Source: Ectocarpus siliculosus
Taxonomy: Eukaryota > Sar > Phaeophyceae > Ectocarpales > Ectocarpaceae
Assembly (NCBI GenBank): GCA_000310025.1
Contig: FN649739.1
Location: 2,230,172 to 2,248,499 of the forward strand
Direction: 5' to 3'
Length of the DNA: 18,328 bases
Positions 1 through 7,944 of this stretch are shown one piece after another (the first letter of the stretch is position 1; each line of letters opens with the position of its first letter). The translations under genes were made by a program, and so were the position numbers. Under the pieces are notes generated by a model. The model ran no database searches, was not told where the DNA came from, and worked only from the letters and a program-made list of their open reading frames with translations.

Positions 1-330
1 TGTTGTTTTTTCGTTGATGTTGTTTGCTTGTTGCTTCTTTTGTTGTTTTTGTGTTGACAGCGGAGGCGTCGTTGTTTCAAGCTGAACCTTGTCGCTTGTT
101 CTTGCTGCTTGTTGCTGTTGTTGTCGTCGTGTTGATAGCGGAGGCGTTGTTGTTTCTTGCTTAATCTTGTTGCTTGCTTGCTTGCTATATAGTTGCTTGT
201 TGCTGTAATAGTGGTGGCGGTGATAGGGTGGCGACCCCTTGTTGCCATGGTTGTCTCAAGATCCAAATCGATCAGACTAAAACGCGAACACCACTCTTGA
301 CGTTCTGCACGACTTGACGCACGATTCGTC
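1..330. repeat. TTG-rich low-complexity DNA with a 78-bp tandem repeat
   Basis: The stretch is built from GTT/TTG/CTTG words. A unit beginning TTGACAGCGGAGGCG at 54 recurs at 132 as TTGATAGCGGAGGCG, a period of 78, and both copies continue with a similar TTG-rich tail. No coding exon is visible on either strand. It probably belongs to an intron of, or DNA downstream of, the minus-strand oxidase gene. Confidence 0.7.
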
Positions 331-731
331 GGGTGCATACCGCCCCTATCGAGGGGGCCCAGGTTACGTTACCAGGAGCAGCAGGCCCAGGAGGCCTTCA
401 CGCATCGCCTGAACCTGTTATCGTTTCGCCAACCAAATGCACGATCTGGACGGGGGGGGGGGCATACGAAGCCATACAGGGGGGGCGTACTCCAATGTTT
501 TTGCATGCCTTCGCTGTTAAGACCAGTGGCTGACGCGCCCACGAGAGGCCGGAGCATTGTTCCCACAGGACCGATCACCGATGGCCAAATCGTTCCTTCC
601 TACTTTTCCATCAAACGTGGCTCAAAAACGTTTCCCCTTCATTTTGTCTATGTACATGCTGTCGTTACCCGGCAGATGTGTTGCGCAAAAGTGAGCGTTG
701 ATACAAACTGACAATAAAAAAGTGCGATTAT

Positions 732-761
732 GGACACTTGTGACGCAAGGCACAAGTGTCC
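732..761. repeat. Perfect 11-bp hairpin
   Basis: GGACACTTGTG at 732-742 is the exact reverse complement of CACAAGTGTCC at 751-761, leaving an 8-base loop. No gene is attached to it. It may be a foldback remnant or a structure in an intronic transcript. Confidence 0.8.
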
Positions 762-913
762 GGAGCGCTCGTCCCTGTGATGGGCACTGCATATGTGCTC
801 GGAGGGGGGTTTACCGAGAAGATGTAACCGTCTCTCGGGCTAATAATGGAAACCAACGGAAGAATTCCGATTGGCTACCATTCCCTGCGCGATGATGAAA
901 CGGTTCCTCCGCA

Positions 914-949
914 TGACAGCTTGCAGCGATCTCGCCCCCCAAGCTGTCA
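914..949. repeat. 10-bp inverted repeat
   Basis: TGACAGCTTG at 914-923 is matched by its reverse complement CAAGCTGTCA at 940-949, with a 16-base spacer. The function is unknown. Confidence 0.75.
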
Positions 950-1330
950 GTGACCTTTTAAGTCCGGAAACTGAGCACAAACCCTTTGTGAACGAACCTG
1001 ACCTGAGCGCTACTGATCTGCTATCGCAACTGTGAGTGATGACCCCGCCTGCCTGACTGGATCATGGAGTATCATCTGCCTGCTTGGAGTATTACTCCTT
1101 GCTCGCTTGTGTTGCACGGAACGCTTGTCCTATGAACTCGCAAGGTGAGAGTGTCTTTGCCTGGAATATCGTAGTCTAGCCTTGTCTCTGTAAGACTATA
1201 CCCCGGGAAAGCTATACCCTGGGGGTAAATTGCATACCTCCCTCAATCTTGTCCTGCTTGTAGGCCGCGTCATATACCCCGGTGTTGCCATGCCAAAATT
1301 GTATACATTACCGACGGGGTATTTGCTTAC

Positions 1331-1418
1331 CTTACCGACGGCGTTGTCCGTGCGGTTGAATATCTTGAGGGTGCAGATGTCGTCGTACTCGTCCCAGTCC
1401 TGATCTTCGAACTCGTGG
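1331..1418 (-). CDS. Oxidase exon 9 (last one visible)
   Basis: The acceptor is a C-rich tract ending GGAGCAG. The exon encodes HEFEDQDWDEYDDICTLKIF followed by NRTDNAVGK, which matches the family's region around a W-D...N-R-T motif. Two donors overlap (CG|GTAAGG and AAG|GTAAGC), so the end is 1336 or 1331. They differ by 5 bases, and therefore by frame. The phase entering the exon matches the AG left by exon 8 (AGC, Ser). Confidence 0.8.
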
Positions 1419-1803
1419 CTGCTCCGGGGGGGGGGGAGGAGGACACGTCAAGCACCGGCCACCCACACGTCGAAGCACGGCGGTGAAAACCAATACAGGT
1501 AGCGCCCGCCCGCTCGCGAAACAAACGACCTTGCTCGGCAGTAAAGAACTTAACCTGGCAGTAAAGAACTTGGTGGCTAGTGAAGAACCTCATGCTCAAA
1601 ACTACTATTTACGTCAACACACAAGACAGAGGAGCATGTACAAATCAACGACGCGTACAGTATGATCTCGACGAGACGAATCCAACGCCCTATTAAAACT
1701 ACAATGTCAACACACAAGACAAATAGGTATGTACAAATCGACGATGCGTACAGTACGATCTCGGCGAGGCGGTTCCAACCCCCCACCATTTTCGGTACCA
1801 CCA

Positions 1804-1836
<33 letters not shown>

Positions 1837-4800
1837 CTACGTGGAATAATCGAGCTCCGAAAATCGCTCCAGGGGATGAGATTTTTTATGCCACCTACGG
1901 TACTCGTGTAGACTATAATCCCGACGTCGTGAGCCATTACTTCTCTCTCTTTCTCTCTCTCTTTCTCTGTCTCTCTGTCTCTCTGTCTCTGTCTTGCACT
2001 GCGACATCAGTGACACGCGCGCGCGCACCCTCACGGGGGGTCTCTCAGATCACGGCCTTCATTTCCAAGTGTTTCGTGTTCCCAACCGCACTGAAACTGA
2101 CGTCTTCTCATTGGTCAGCGGGTAAGCGCGGCCAATCAACACGCACAAGATACACACACCGATTCGGTACCAACATGTGTGTACCCACATACCTCAGGAT
2201 GTTGGTGATCTCCAGGCTCGAAGACGGGAAGTAGAAGATCTCGACGGCGTAGTTCTCGTTCCACAGGTCAAGCAAAGGGTTGCTCGACCCCTCCGCCGGC
2301 AGCTGCCCCTTCTCCAGGAAGGTCTCCCTAGCGCGCTGCTTGCGATCGGTCACCTTGATCGCGGTGCGCGCGCTGTCGAGCTGGAACGTGAAGTCTGCGG
2401 CAAGCGACGGGGGGGGGAAGGAGGAGGAGGAGGAGGATAGCTTCAGGGTGGATTCCACGATGCAGGCAACGCAGCAGAGATAGGTGTGGGGGGGAGGGCG
2501 GAAGTGGGGAATTTCGGGAGATATCTAGTAACAGATAAGAATGAACTAAACAAGTCTTAACATATAGACAGACGAGACGGAAAGAGAAGAGAGTAAGAGA
2601 CAGGGACCGAGACAGAGACAGGGAATACCCGAGAAAAACCAAGCCAACGGCCAGGAATCAAAGTCGACGGCTCTGACTCTGTCGCCGGTGAACTATCGCA
2701 CATATCCGCAGCTATTTAGCTCCTTTTCGCTCAGAAACAAAAACGCCGTTTCCTTCGCTCACCCACGGTGACCCCAAGGAGGCCGAAGTGAGCGATCTTC
2801 AAAGCGAAGCCTTCGGGGTCGTCGACCCTGCTCAGCTCGACCTTCTTGCCGTCCCACGTGATGATGGTGGTCGCCACCACGTAGTCGCAGACGGTCTGCG
2901 GCAGGCACGGCAGGCGAAACGTACGACAGTAGTAGGGGTTACCTTCCCCCCACTCGTGTGCATCCGTGTCGAAGTGTACATGTATCCTTGGAACAAAACC
3001 GCCCTACTACAGTAGAAGCATTTGTTCCACGAGCAGAAAGCCGTCAAGAAAGCATCGGATCGCGTCTTTGTAATGTGTTTGTTCGTCCTTACGTATTCTG
3101 GCGACAGGTTACGGGCCTTGCAGTTGTATCTAGAATACCCTTCTGACTTATCAGCCGGGGTCACACAGGAATTTTATTCAATGTTGAAGTGGTCACAATA
3201 AGGCCCGTCCATGTGAAGACGTTCCTAAAAAGGGTACAGTCTCCCCAACGTTTGTGCGGATTGCAGCACACCTACAGCAACAACAAACAACAACAGAGAC
3301 TGAGAAAGAGGATCAAAAAAGGGCGGCAGCACACCTAACCTACCTGTGTCTGCCCGACGCCATGGCAAGCCGCGTTAACCACGCCTCCGTACGTGACCGT
3401 CTCCAGGATGACGTCGGACTGGATAAACATGCCCCGCCACTCGCCCCTGCCGAAAACAAGAGCGGCAAAGCAGGCGATGCCAGACGATTATAGCCCGTAG
3501 TGCTTGAGAAGACGTTGGGGCGGTTTTTCAGCGCCCGACTTTTATCTTGAGATAATTTGTCCGTTCGATCCAAGTCGTTCGTTCTTGCCATACACGCCCG
3601 CCGTTGAGTACTTGGGATGATTGCAGGGGTCTTATCCGCTTCACTGATAGGGCCCACAAGGTTTAGGCCGGGACCGTTTACTAGGCGGCGTGCCAACGTT
3701 CCGCGTAGCCCCTCCCCCCCCCCCCCCCGTTGTCCCAAACGTTGTGTTCCTTGAAAATTGTCCGGGACGTCCCTCACGTTTTCCTAACGAAAGTTTCCTG
3801 GGCCGAAGTCATGCCAAACCCTAATGCTTCCAAAATTTTCTAATGGGGCTCCCTGAAAAATCTCACGAAATTTTTTCATGAGACCCCCCGGCAAAATTTT
3901 CCCTCGTGGCGTCCTTCGTCTCATCCATCAACACATGATCCTCTTCCACAACAACGCCAAAAAAAAAAAAAGGCTCGACCGACAGCCTGCGTTACCACAC
4001 CGCACTGCACCAATAAATTAATATCGCCTTTTCTCGTCCACCTCCGCGAGAGCGAGTGCGCAAAGTGTCCATGCTGAGATCCCGCGACGACGACGATGGA
4101 TTGTCTCACCTGTCTTTGGAGTCGCAGAAGGACGCCAGCTCCCCGCAGGTGACTCCCGGTCCGATCTTAACCTAGCGTGTTGTTCCATTTTTTGTTTTGG
4201 GGGGCGGATGCACAGACGGACGGACGGACGGACGGCCATGAGAAGAACGATTGCCAGGACACGGCGGGGGGGGGTGAAAAAGCGAGAACTGGCTGGCTAC
4301 CCCCAACATGGAAGTTGAGTTTGACCTCTATTTATTGCGTGCGAGCTCCCGGTACACAGGCCATAGTGCTGCTCGGTTTTCTTGTGTTTAACGGTGAGTT
4401 AAGACGATTGGTAACCCAACAGGGGTAGAACGGCCAAGAGCTTGGTCAACCAATAATTAGTTAAATCAAGCCACCAGTTTGGGTTTTGGCTGTGCTTCAA
4501 AGATACACTCAGACAAAAAGTTGTGAGCAAAAGAGGACAGGTCTACCTTCAATAGATGGGTGTAACGCACGCACGCGCCACCTCCCTGTGGGGCACTTGG
4601 GCGGACGCCTACCTGCGTCGGGTTTTCGTCCGCGCTCCAGACGATGTCCTTGAGGCCGGTCGTGTCCACGAGCCAGGCACCATCGTCGGCGAAGAGGTTA
4701 GTCCACGAGTGGCTCGAACCGGTGCATCGGATCTTGGGTGAGGGCGACAAACCTCTGGCCTGACGAGCACGATGAGTTGGGCGGCGGCAGCGGCGCGGTG

Positions 4801-7698
4801 GTGGCACCAGAACTAGCTTGCTGTCGTTATTGTTGTGGTTGCCTTTTCTACACTGACAAGTGAAGCAAGCAATCTTCTTGAGCTCTCGCTTCCACGGCGT
4901 GTGTACTTCGACCTTGCTCCTTTGTGTTATTCAATATCACCGAAAGGTTTTATGCTTACGACAAGAAATAGGTGTACCAATATTCAATATCACCGAAAGT
5001 TTTTAAGTTTACGACGACAACAAGTAGGTGTATTCAACATCACCGAAACGTTTCATGTTTACGAGAAGAAATAGGTGTTCTACTACAATACTGCTGTATC
5101 AGGCGAGAAGTGCGGCATGGTGGGAAAAAACCCAGAAAGTCGCGATGCCGCGGCACCCGGCACCTTTGTGGGACCCTGCGCTACGACCTTGGAAATGTAG
5201 GGAAGATGTACATATGCACAGGCGTCTGATGGCCGCCGACGCCGGCGTTAATCAAGAGGCTTTTGATCCCGCACGCTGCGTGGTGTACGTACCGCCCCCG
5301 CATAGCACAATCGCACATTAGTGGACCTGCATACACTGCACACCTGTCTGGAAATACAGGGACCATTAAAAAATGTAGGGATCCTTCTGATATTCCCGCT
5401 TGTATCCGAATTGCTGTCATCCTTTTCTGTCTGGAAATACAGGGACCATTGAAAAATGTAGGGATCCTTCTGATATTCCCGTTTGTATCCGAATTGTTGT
5501 CATGATTCTGGCACATATAGTACAACATCCATCTGCCCAAAGTCACCTCAACGTTTTCAACCAGGGTGGTTGTCGTACAAAGCCTATCGGAGCGGTATAG
5601 CACAGCATCTATCTGCCCAACCAACTCAACCTCTCAAAAAGCGTGGCAGACCATACAGCACAACATGCCCAACCAACCCAACATAGAAAACAGAGCGCCA
5701 CATGTAGCACAACACCTATTATTATCAACATGCCCAACCAGCCCAACGTTAAAACAGAGCGGCGTATGTAGCGTAGCACAACACCTATTATCTGCCAAAC
5801 GAGTTAATAGTACAAAATCTATCTGCACGAAGCAGCCGTACAGCACAACGTCGTCTGCCACAACTCACCTCGGCCAGGATGTCCTGCACCTCCGACACGG
5901 ACTCGGGGGCGAAAACCTTTCCGGGCTTCGAAGGCGCCGTGGAGGCCCAGTTGTCGAAGTTCCCGTCCTTGTCGACCTTGCCCGCTTTCACCTCCTGCAG
6001 GTTCGAGTCCACGTCCACTTCCGACTCATCGTCGACCGAGTCCTTGGCTGACGTTGGAAGATAAAAAAACAAAAATTGTTTGCAGCCCCGCGCATGGGGA
6101 ATACAATCGGGACGAAGCGGGAATGAAGTACGGGGTCGGACCAGCCTGTGTTGTTGGTTGACGATATGTGGGTGTAACTACAGGAGAGTTTACCGTGTAC
6201 TCCCTGACGCTCTCCCGAAAAGCTACATGACAGAAGCAGTCGTCATCGACAGGGCCTGCCTTTGGTTGAGGAGAATTGAGATATTTGCAGCGCCGCCCGC
6301 AAAATCCCGGTAACCGGGAATAGCATCGGGACGGAGGGGCATTTGAAGGACGGGATCGGATCAGGTTCGTTGGTTGGATAACGAACTAGGGTGAGGAAAG
6401 TCAGCCGTGTACCCAGACTCTCCCCCGAAATTATCTAGAGGGGAAGGGAAGTCAATGTTGGCAGAGGGGACGGAACAGCTGCATGCCTGACACCCGACTG
6501 CAGACCAGAAAGGTTCTTAACGCGACGACCACAGCAACAGCAACGACCGAGATGCCGAGGAGGGGGAACTTGAGACAGATACATACATCGTCGAAAACGA
6601 GAAATGAGACATGCCTGACACGCCAATCGCGGCGCCCCTCACCTCCTAGGCAAGGAAGCCAGCTGAAGGGCTTCTTTTTGTCGTCATCGTGCATCTTTTT
6701 CTCCTCCGCGGCAAACTGGGTGCGCCGGAGAAGGGGACCGGTTTATCGGCGACCCCCCCCCCCCCCACACACACACACACACAGGCACAATGTAAACGGA
6801 GATTTAGGAAGGGAAACGAAGAGGACGACAAGTTCAGTTGTGCGAATGGGGCTCAGCGATGATGTCTAGCAATATAAGGGCATGCAAAACGTGAGGACAC
6901 CCCCCCCTCCCCCCCCCACCGGCACACCATCGCCAGACGCGGTAGCTGAACCATTGATAGCGAGGGTGACCACGAGGGACATGACAAACAACGGCAAAGG
7001 TCAGAGGGAGGCAGACATGTTCGATGCTCGTCGAAAACAACAAGTTTCGATGTCTCGAGGGGGCCAGAACAACAAAAGGGGAGGGTGTTCGTGTCGTGCA
7101 TTTTCGTCGTGTTCTTTTGTGGCTGTTTGCTCCGGGGGGGGGCACACAGCAACGTTTCGGAGGGGGGACTTGATATGTGTATCTTCACTCATGTGTGACG
7201 AAAGCAAGCTGGTTGCTAACGGCAAAAACAACAACAACAGCCGATGCGTCAGCCACAACATGCAGCGACTATGACAACAGCGTCAGCCGCAACAACAAAA
7301 CCACCCACGATAAAACAACACCAACGACGACGAGAACAACGAGAACGTCAACATCTCAACAGAACTAAAACACTCTCAACGACAGCAACAAAACAAGGAT
7401 CGGCACACACACACACCAACACACCCATGCTGTCCCCTCACGGGGTCCCAGTTCATGGCAGATATAGAAGTGTTTCGTGTTTTCAACCGCACGAAGACTG
7501 ACGTCCTTTCACTGGTCAGCCGGTGGTCAGCGCGGTCGATGCTGACAATAAAAAACACAAACACCACCACCACGACACTCCATCGCCATCAAAAAAACTC
7601 TCCCAGCACAGCAGCACCTTCTGCAGGATGGTTTGGCTCTCCTCGGTAGACCAGCGCTCCTCCCAGCCCGGCGACTTCTCCGTTGCCGTAGACGACAT
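1331..7698 (-). CDS. FAD-dependent sugar-lactone oxidase, GULO/ALO-like, 3' end missing
   Basis: Nine minus-strand exons join with every phase consistent: 7698-7618, 6715-6643, 6047-5869, 4759-4613, 4171-4110, 3446-3344, 2895-2763, 2394-2193, 1418-1331. They give about 355 residues. Residues 1-80 form a hydrophilic extension that I do not recognise. The FAD-binding (PCMH-type) domain starts near FDNWAST (~82) and continues through KVFAPESVSEVQDIL, IRCTGSSHSWTNLF, IGPGVTCGEL and YGGVVNAACHGVG. The substrate domain begins with FTFQLD and NENYAVEIFYFP (~302-316) and reaches IFNRTDN. In this family the His of a G-x-x-H-S motif carries covalent FAD; here it is His128 of SSHSW, whereas plant galactonolactone dehydrogenase lacks it. 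Relatives oxidise aldono-1,4-lactones with O2, giving ascorbate-type products and H2O2. The usual C-terminal 100-200 residues, including the HWxK motif, are off the window. Family assignment is strong; exact substrate and cell compartment are unknown. No signal peptide is evident. Confidence 0.87.
1613..1785. repeat. Tandem duplication, period ~93 bp
   Basis: GTCAACACACAAGACA at 1613 recurs at 1706. Both copies continue with ATGTACAAATC(A/G)ACGA(C/T)GCGTACAGTA and a CTCG(A/G)CGAG(A/G)CG block. The copies differ by scattered substitutions, so the duplication is not fresh. Short GTAAAGAACTT repeats (around 1541 and 1561) precede it. Confidence 0.85.
1804..1995. repeat. Two CT/GT microsatellites
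   Basis: (CT)n from 1804 runs into (GT)n by 1836. A second CT-rich tract with TTTCTCT and TGTCTCT interruptions spans about 1941-1995. On the minus strand these read as GA/CA repeats. Confidence 0.9.
2031..2135. repeat. Dispersed ~100-bp repeat, copy 1
   Basis: The core AAGTGTTTCGTGTT, CCAACCGCAC, ACTGACGTC, TGGTCAGC and GCGCGG matches a block at 7438-7540 in the same orientation. Both copies follow an alternating purine-pyrimidine tract (GCGCGC here, ACACAC there) and a TCACGGGG start. It is not part of the oxidase coding exons. Confidence 0.8.
2193..2394 (-). CDS. Oxidase exon 8
   Basis: It starts after CTTGCCGCAG and ends with CCTGAG before GTATGT. It encodes DFTFQLDSARTAIKV (the Asp is split with exon 7), then LPAEGSSNPLLDLWNENYAV and EIFYFPSSSL. 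The N-Y-x-V-E-x-F-Y-F-P stretch belongs to the substrate domain of aldonolactone oxidases. Confidence 0.88.
2395..2762 (-). other. Oxidase intron 7
   Basis: The 368-base intron has a GTGAGC donor. It holds a GGA-rich tract near 2410-2440 and a GAGA-rich stretch near 2575-2625. Nothing gene-like was seen. Confidence 0.75.
2763..2895 (-). CDS. Oxidase exon 7
   Basis: It encodes TVCDYVVATTIITWDGKKVE, LSRVDDPEGFALKIAHFGLL and GVTV. This is the late part of the FAD domain, where relatives show 'D-x-V-x-x-x-x-V...G' and 'GxxGVTx'. The acceptor is CTGCCGCAG. The donor is GTGG|GTGAGC, leaving phase 1, which exon 8 completes as GAC. Confidence 0.88.
2896..3343 (-). other. Oxidase intron 6
   Basis: The 448-base intron has a GTAGGT donor and a short ACAACAAC-rich tract near 3278-3296. 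No other feature was found. Confidence 0.75.
3344..3446 (-). CDS. Oxidase exon 6 (FAD-domain core)
   Basis: It encodes GEWRGMFIQSDVILETVTYG followed by GVVNAACHGVGQTQ. The G-G-V-x-x-x-x-C-H-G segment is the conserved pyrophosphate and isoalloxazine contact region of GULO/ALO-type oxidases. It begins with the last base of an Arg codon split with exon 5 and ends CACAG before GTAGGT. Confidence 0.92.
3447..4109 (-). other. Oxidase intron 5
   Basis: The 663-base intron has a GTGAGA donor. It contains a 15-base C-run at 3714-3728 and an A-run at 3960-3971. A stretch near 3830-3905 repeats related AAAATTTTC / GAAATTTTTTC words. No coding signal. Confidence 0.75.
4110..4171 (-). CDS. Oxidase exon 5
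   Basis: It encodes VKIGPGVTCGELASFCDSKD, matching the family's 'VxxGxGVTxGEL' strand. Two in-frame acceptors sit 6 bases apart: CTAG|GTTAAG at 4171 and TTAAG|ATC at 4165. I prefer 4171 because V-K restores the expected alternating strand. Neither has a good pyrimidine tract. The exon ends in phase 2 (AG) before GTGAGA. Confidence 0.82.
4172..4612 (-). other. Oxidase intron 4
   Basis: The intron is 441 bases with a GTAGGC donor. It contains a (GGAC)n microsatellite at about 4214-4236 and a G8 run near 4266. No gene-like signal. Confidence 0.75.
4613..4759 (-). CDS. Oxidase exon 4 (flavinylation-type His)
   Basis: It encodes ARGLSPSPKIRCTGSSHSWT, NLFADDGAWLVDTTGLKDIV and WSADENPTQ. SSHSW corresponds to the GxGHS site that carries 8-alpha-histidyl FAD in gulono- and arabinonolactone oxidases. 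The acceptor is GTCAG and the donor is GTAGGC, both in phase 0. Confidence 0.92.
4928..5078. repeat. Three-copy minisatellite, period 50-53 bp
   Basis: Copies start TATTCAATATCACCG at 4928 and 4981 and TATTCAACATCACCG at 5031. Each continues GAAA..TTT...TTACGA and ends with A(A/G)TAGGTGT. The copies have diverged at several positions. Confidence 0.9.
5344..5509. repeat. Nearly identical 83-bp tandem duplication
   Basis: CTGTCTGGAAATACAGGGAC at 5344 recurs at 5427. The two units differ at only a few positions, for example ATTAAAAAATG/ATTGAAAAATG and CCCGCTTG/CCCGTTTG. That suggests a recent event. Confidence 0.95.
5515..5850. repeat. Degenerate minisatellite with TAGCACAAC..CTGCCCAACC units
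   Basis: The word TA(T/C/G)AG(C/T)ACA(A/G)CA recurs near 5517, 5594, 5654, 5702, 5772 and 5836, mostly followed by ATCTGCCCAACC or ATGCCCAACC. Spacing is irregular, from 48 to 77 bases. It lies directly next to oxidase exon 3. Confidence 0.8.
5869..6047 (-). CDS. Oxidase exon 3 (start of FAD domain)
   Basis: After a strong acceptor (TTTTTTTATCTTCCAACGTCAG) it encodes KDSVDDESEVDVDSNLQEVK, AGKVDKDGNFDNWASTAPSK, PGKVFAPESVSEVQDILAE. F-x-N-W followed by P..V..P.S..EVQ.IL is the usual opening of GULO/ALO-type oxidases. The phase-1 start completes exon 2 as GCC (Ala). The exon ends GAG before GTGAGT, phase 0. Confidence 0.9.
6048..6642 (-). other. Oxidase intron 2
   Basis: The intron is 595 bases with a GTGAGG donor. 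It contains a diverged direct duplication of ~150 bp (6076-6225 and 6280-6435). Nothing gene-like was seen. Confidence 0.75.
6076..6435. repeat. Diverged direct duplication, offset ~204 bp
   Basis: Both copies share TTTGCAGC, GGGAATA(C/G)(A/C)ATCGGGACG, GACGGG/TACGGG plus GTCGGA/ATCGGA, GTTGGTTG, CCGTGTAC and CTCTCCC(G/C)GAAA in the same order. The first runs from about 6076, the second from about 6280. A ~50-base unique segment lies between them. Confidence 0.75.
6643..6715 (-). CDS. Oxidase exon 2
   Basis: It encodes FAAEEKKMHDDDKKKPFSWL then PCLG, a charged stretch in the N-terminal extension. The acceptor is CTCCGGCGCACCCAG and the donor is GGAG|GTGAGG. Phases 0 in and 1 out fit exons 1 and 3. 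Support comes from splice signals and phase rather than from family similarity. Confidence 0.72.
6753..6783. repeat. C-run plus (AC)n microsatellite
   Basis: Fourteen Cs are followed directly by alternating AC. This kind of tract is prone to length variation. Confidence 0.9.
7438..7540. repeat. Dispersed ~100-bp repeat, copy 2
   Basis: It is the same-orientation partner of 2031-2135. It carries GAAGTGTTTCGTGTTTTCAA, CCGCACGAAGACTGACGTCC and TGGTCAGC..GGT.GTCAGCGCGG. In one plus-strand frame both copies read VFRV(F/P)NRT(K/E)TDV.SLVS, so an old coding origin is possible but unproven. Confidence 0.8.
7618..7698 (-). CDS. Oxidase exon 1, probable start
   Basis: It encodes MSSTATEKSPGWEERWSTEE followed by SQTILQK, ending AAG before GTGCTG (phase 0), which fits exon 2. 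The ATG at 7698 has A at -3 (CAAGCATG). The frame stays open upstream as far as 7857, so an earlier start cannot be excluded. The sequence between there and the ATG is (GA)-rich and unlike protein. A possible acceptor (GATCCCGCAG) upstream would suit a 5'-UTR intron. Confidence 0.65.
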
Positions 7699-7923
7699 GC
7701 TTGAGGCAACCTCTCTCTCTCTCTGGACAACGGATGACCTGCGGGATCGATAGATCGACAAACGGACGGCAACAGAAAGCAGGCTTACATAACGCTCGGG
7801 GCGAAGATCGCATGGCATGTGGGAAAGGTCGGTAACGGACCCGAACACCACACACAACGTGCGTCCAAACTCGGATCACAGGACTCACTCAATGCCTGAC
7901 GATGAGCTCGCTCTCCCCGTCCT

Positions 7924-7944
7924 ACACTGTAGCGTATACAGTGT
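7924..7944. repeat. 8-bp hairpin flanking the inverted-repeat element
   Basis: ACACTGTA and TACAGTGT pair across a 5-base loop. It directly abuts the left inverted repeat at 7943. Confidence 0.75.

Larger units (their letters stand above)
331..1330. other. Gene-poor stretch, probably intron or downstream DNA of the oxidase gene
   Basis: I looked here on the minus strand for the next oxidase exon, which should lead to the family's C-terminal region, and found none. The short open frames lack conserved motifs and splice borders. Two perfect hairpins are present (listed separately), together with G-runs near 449 and 478 and a short CCCCGGG/CCCTGGGGG-rich stretch around 1200. If the gene continues, this is an intron of at least 1.3 kb. 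Confidence 0.5.
1419..2192 (-). other. Oxidase intron 8
   Basis: The 774-base intron has a GTATGT donor. It contains a ~93-bp tandem duplication (1613-1785), two CT-rich microsatellites (1804-1836 and 1941-1995) and one copy of a ~100-bp repeat also found in intron 1 (2031-2135). Open frames here come from repeats. Confidence 0.75.
4760..5868 (-). other. Oxidase intron 3
   Basis: This is the longest intron of the gene, at 1109 bases with a GTGAGT donor. Three unrelated tandem-repeat blocks occupy much of it: 4928-5078, 5344-5509 and 5515-5850 (listed separately). The many overlapping open frames here follow the repeats and are not genes. Confidence 0.8.
6716..7617 (-). other. Oxidase intron 1
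   Basis: The 902-base intron has a GTGCTG donor. It contains a C-run and (AC)n tract (6753-6783), C-runs near 6901-6917, an AACAACA-rich region (7220-7390) and copy 2 of the ~100-bp dispersed repeat (7438-7540). No coding exon was recognised on either strand. Confidence 0.65.

Noticed and set aside
5181-5624. Minus-strand 147-codon frame over the intron 3 repeats
   Set aside because: The frame follows the 83-bp duplication and lies wholly inside an intron bounded by well-supported exons.
4928-5850. CRISPR array
   Set aside because: The repeats are long, diverged and without short unique spacers, and they lie in a eukaryotic intron.
5944-5984. EF-hand calcium loop in the oxidase (VDKDGNFDNW)
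   Set aside because: Only the first few positions resemble the loop. The 12th-position acidic residue and flanking helices are missing, and NWAS belongs to the FAD domain.
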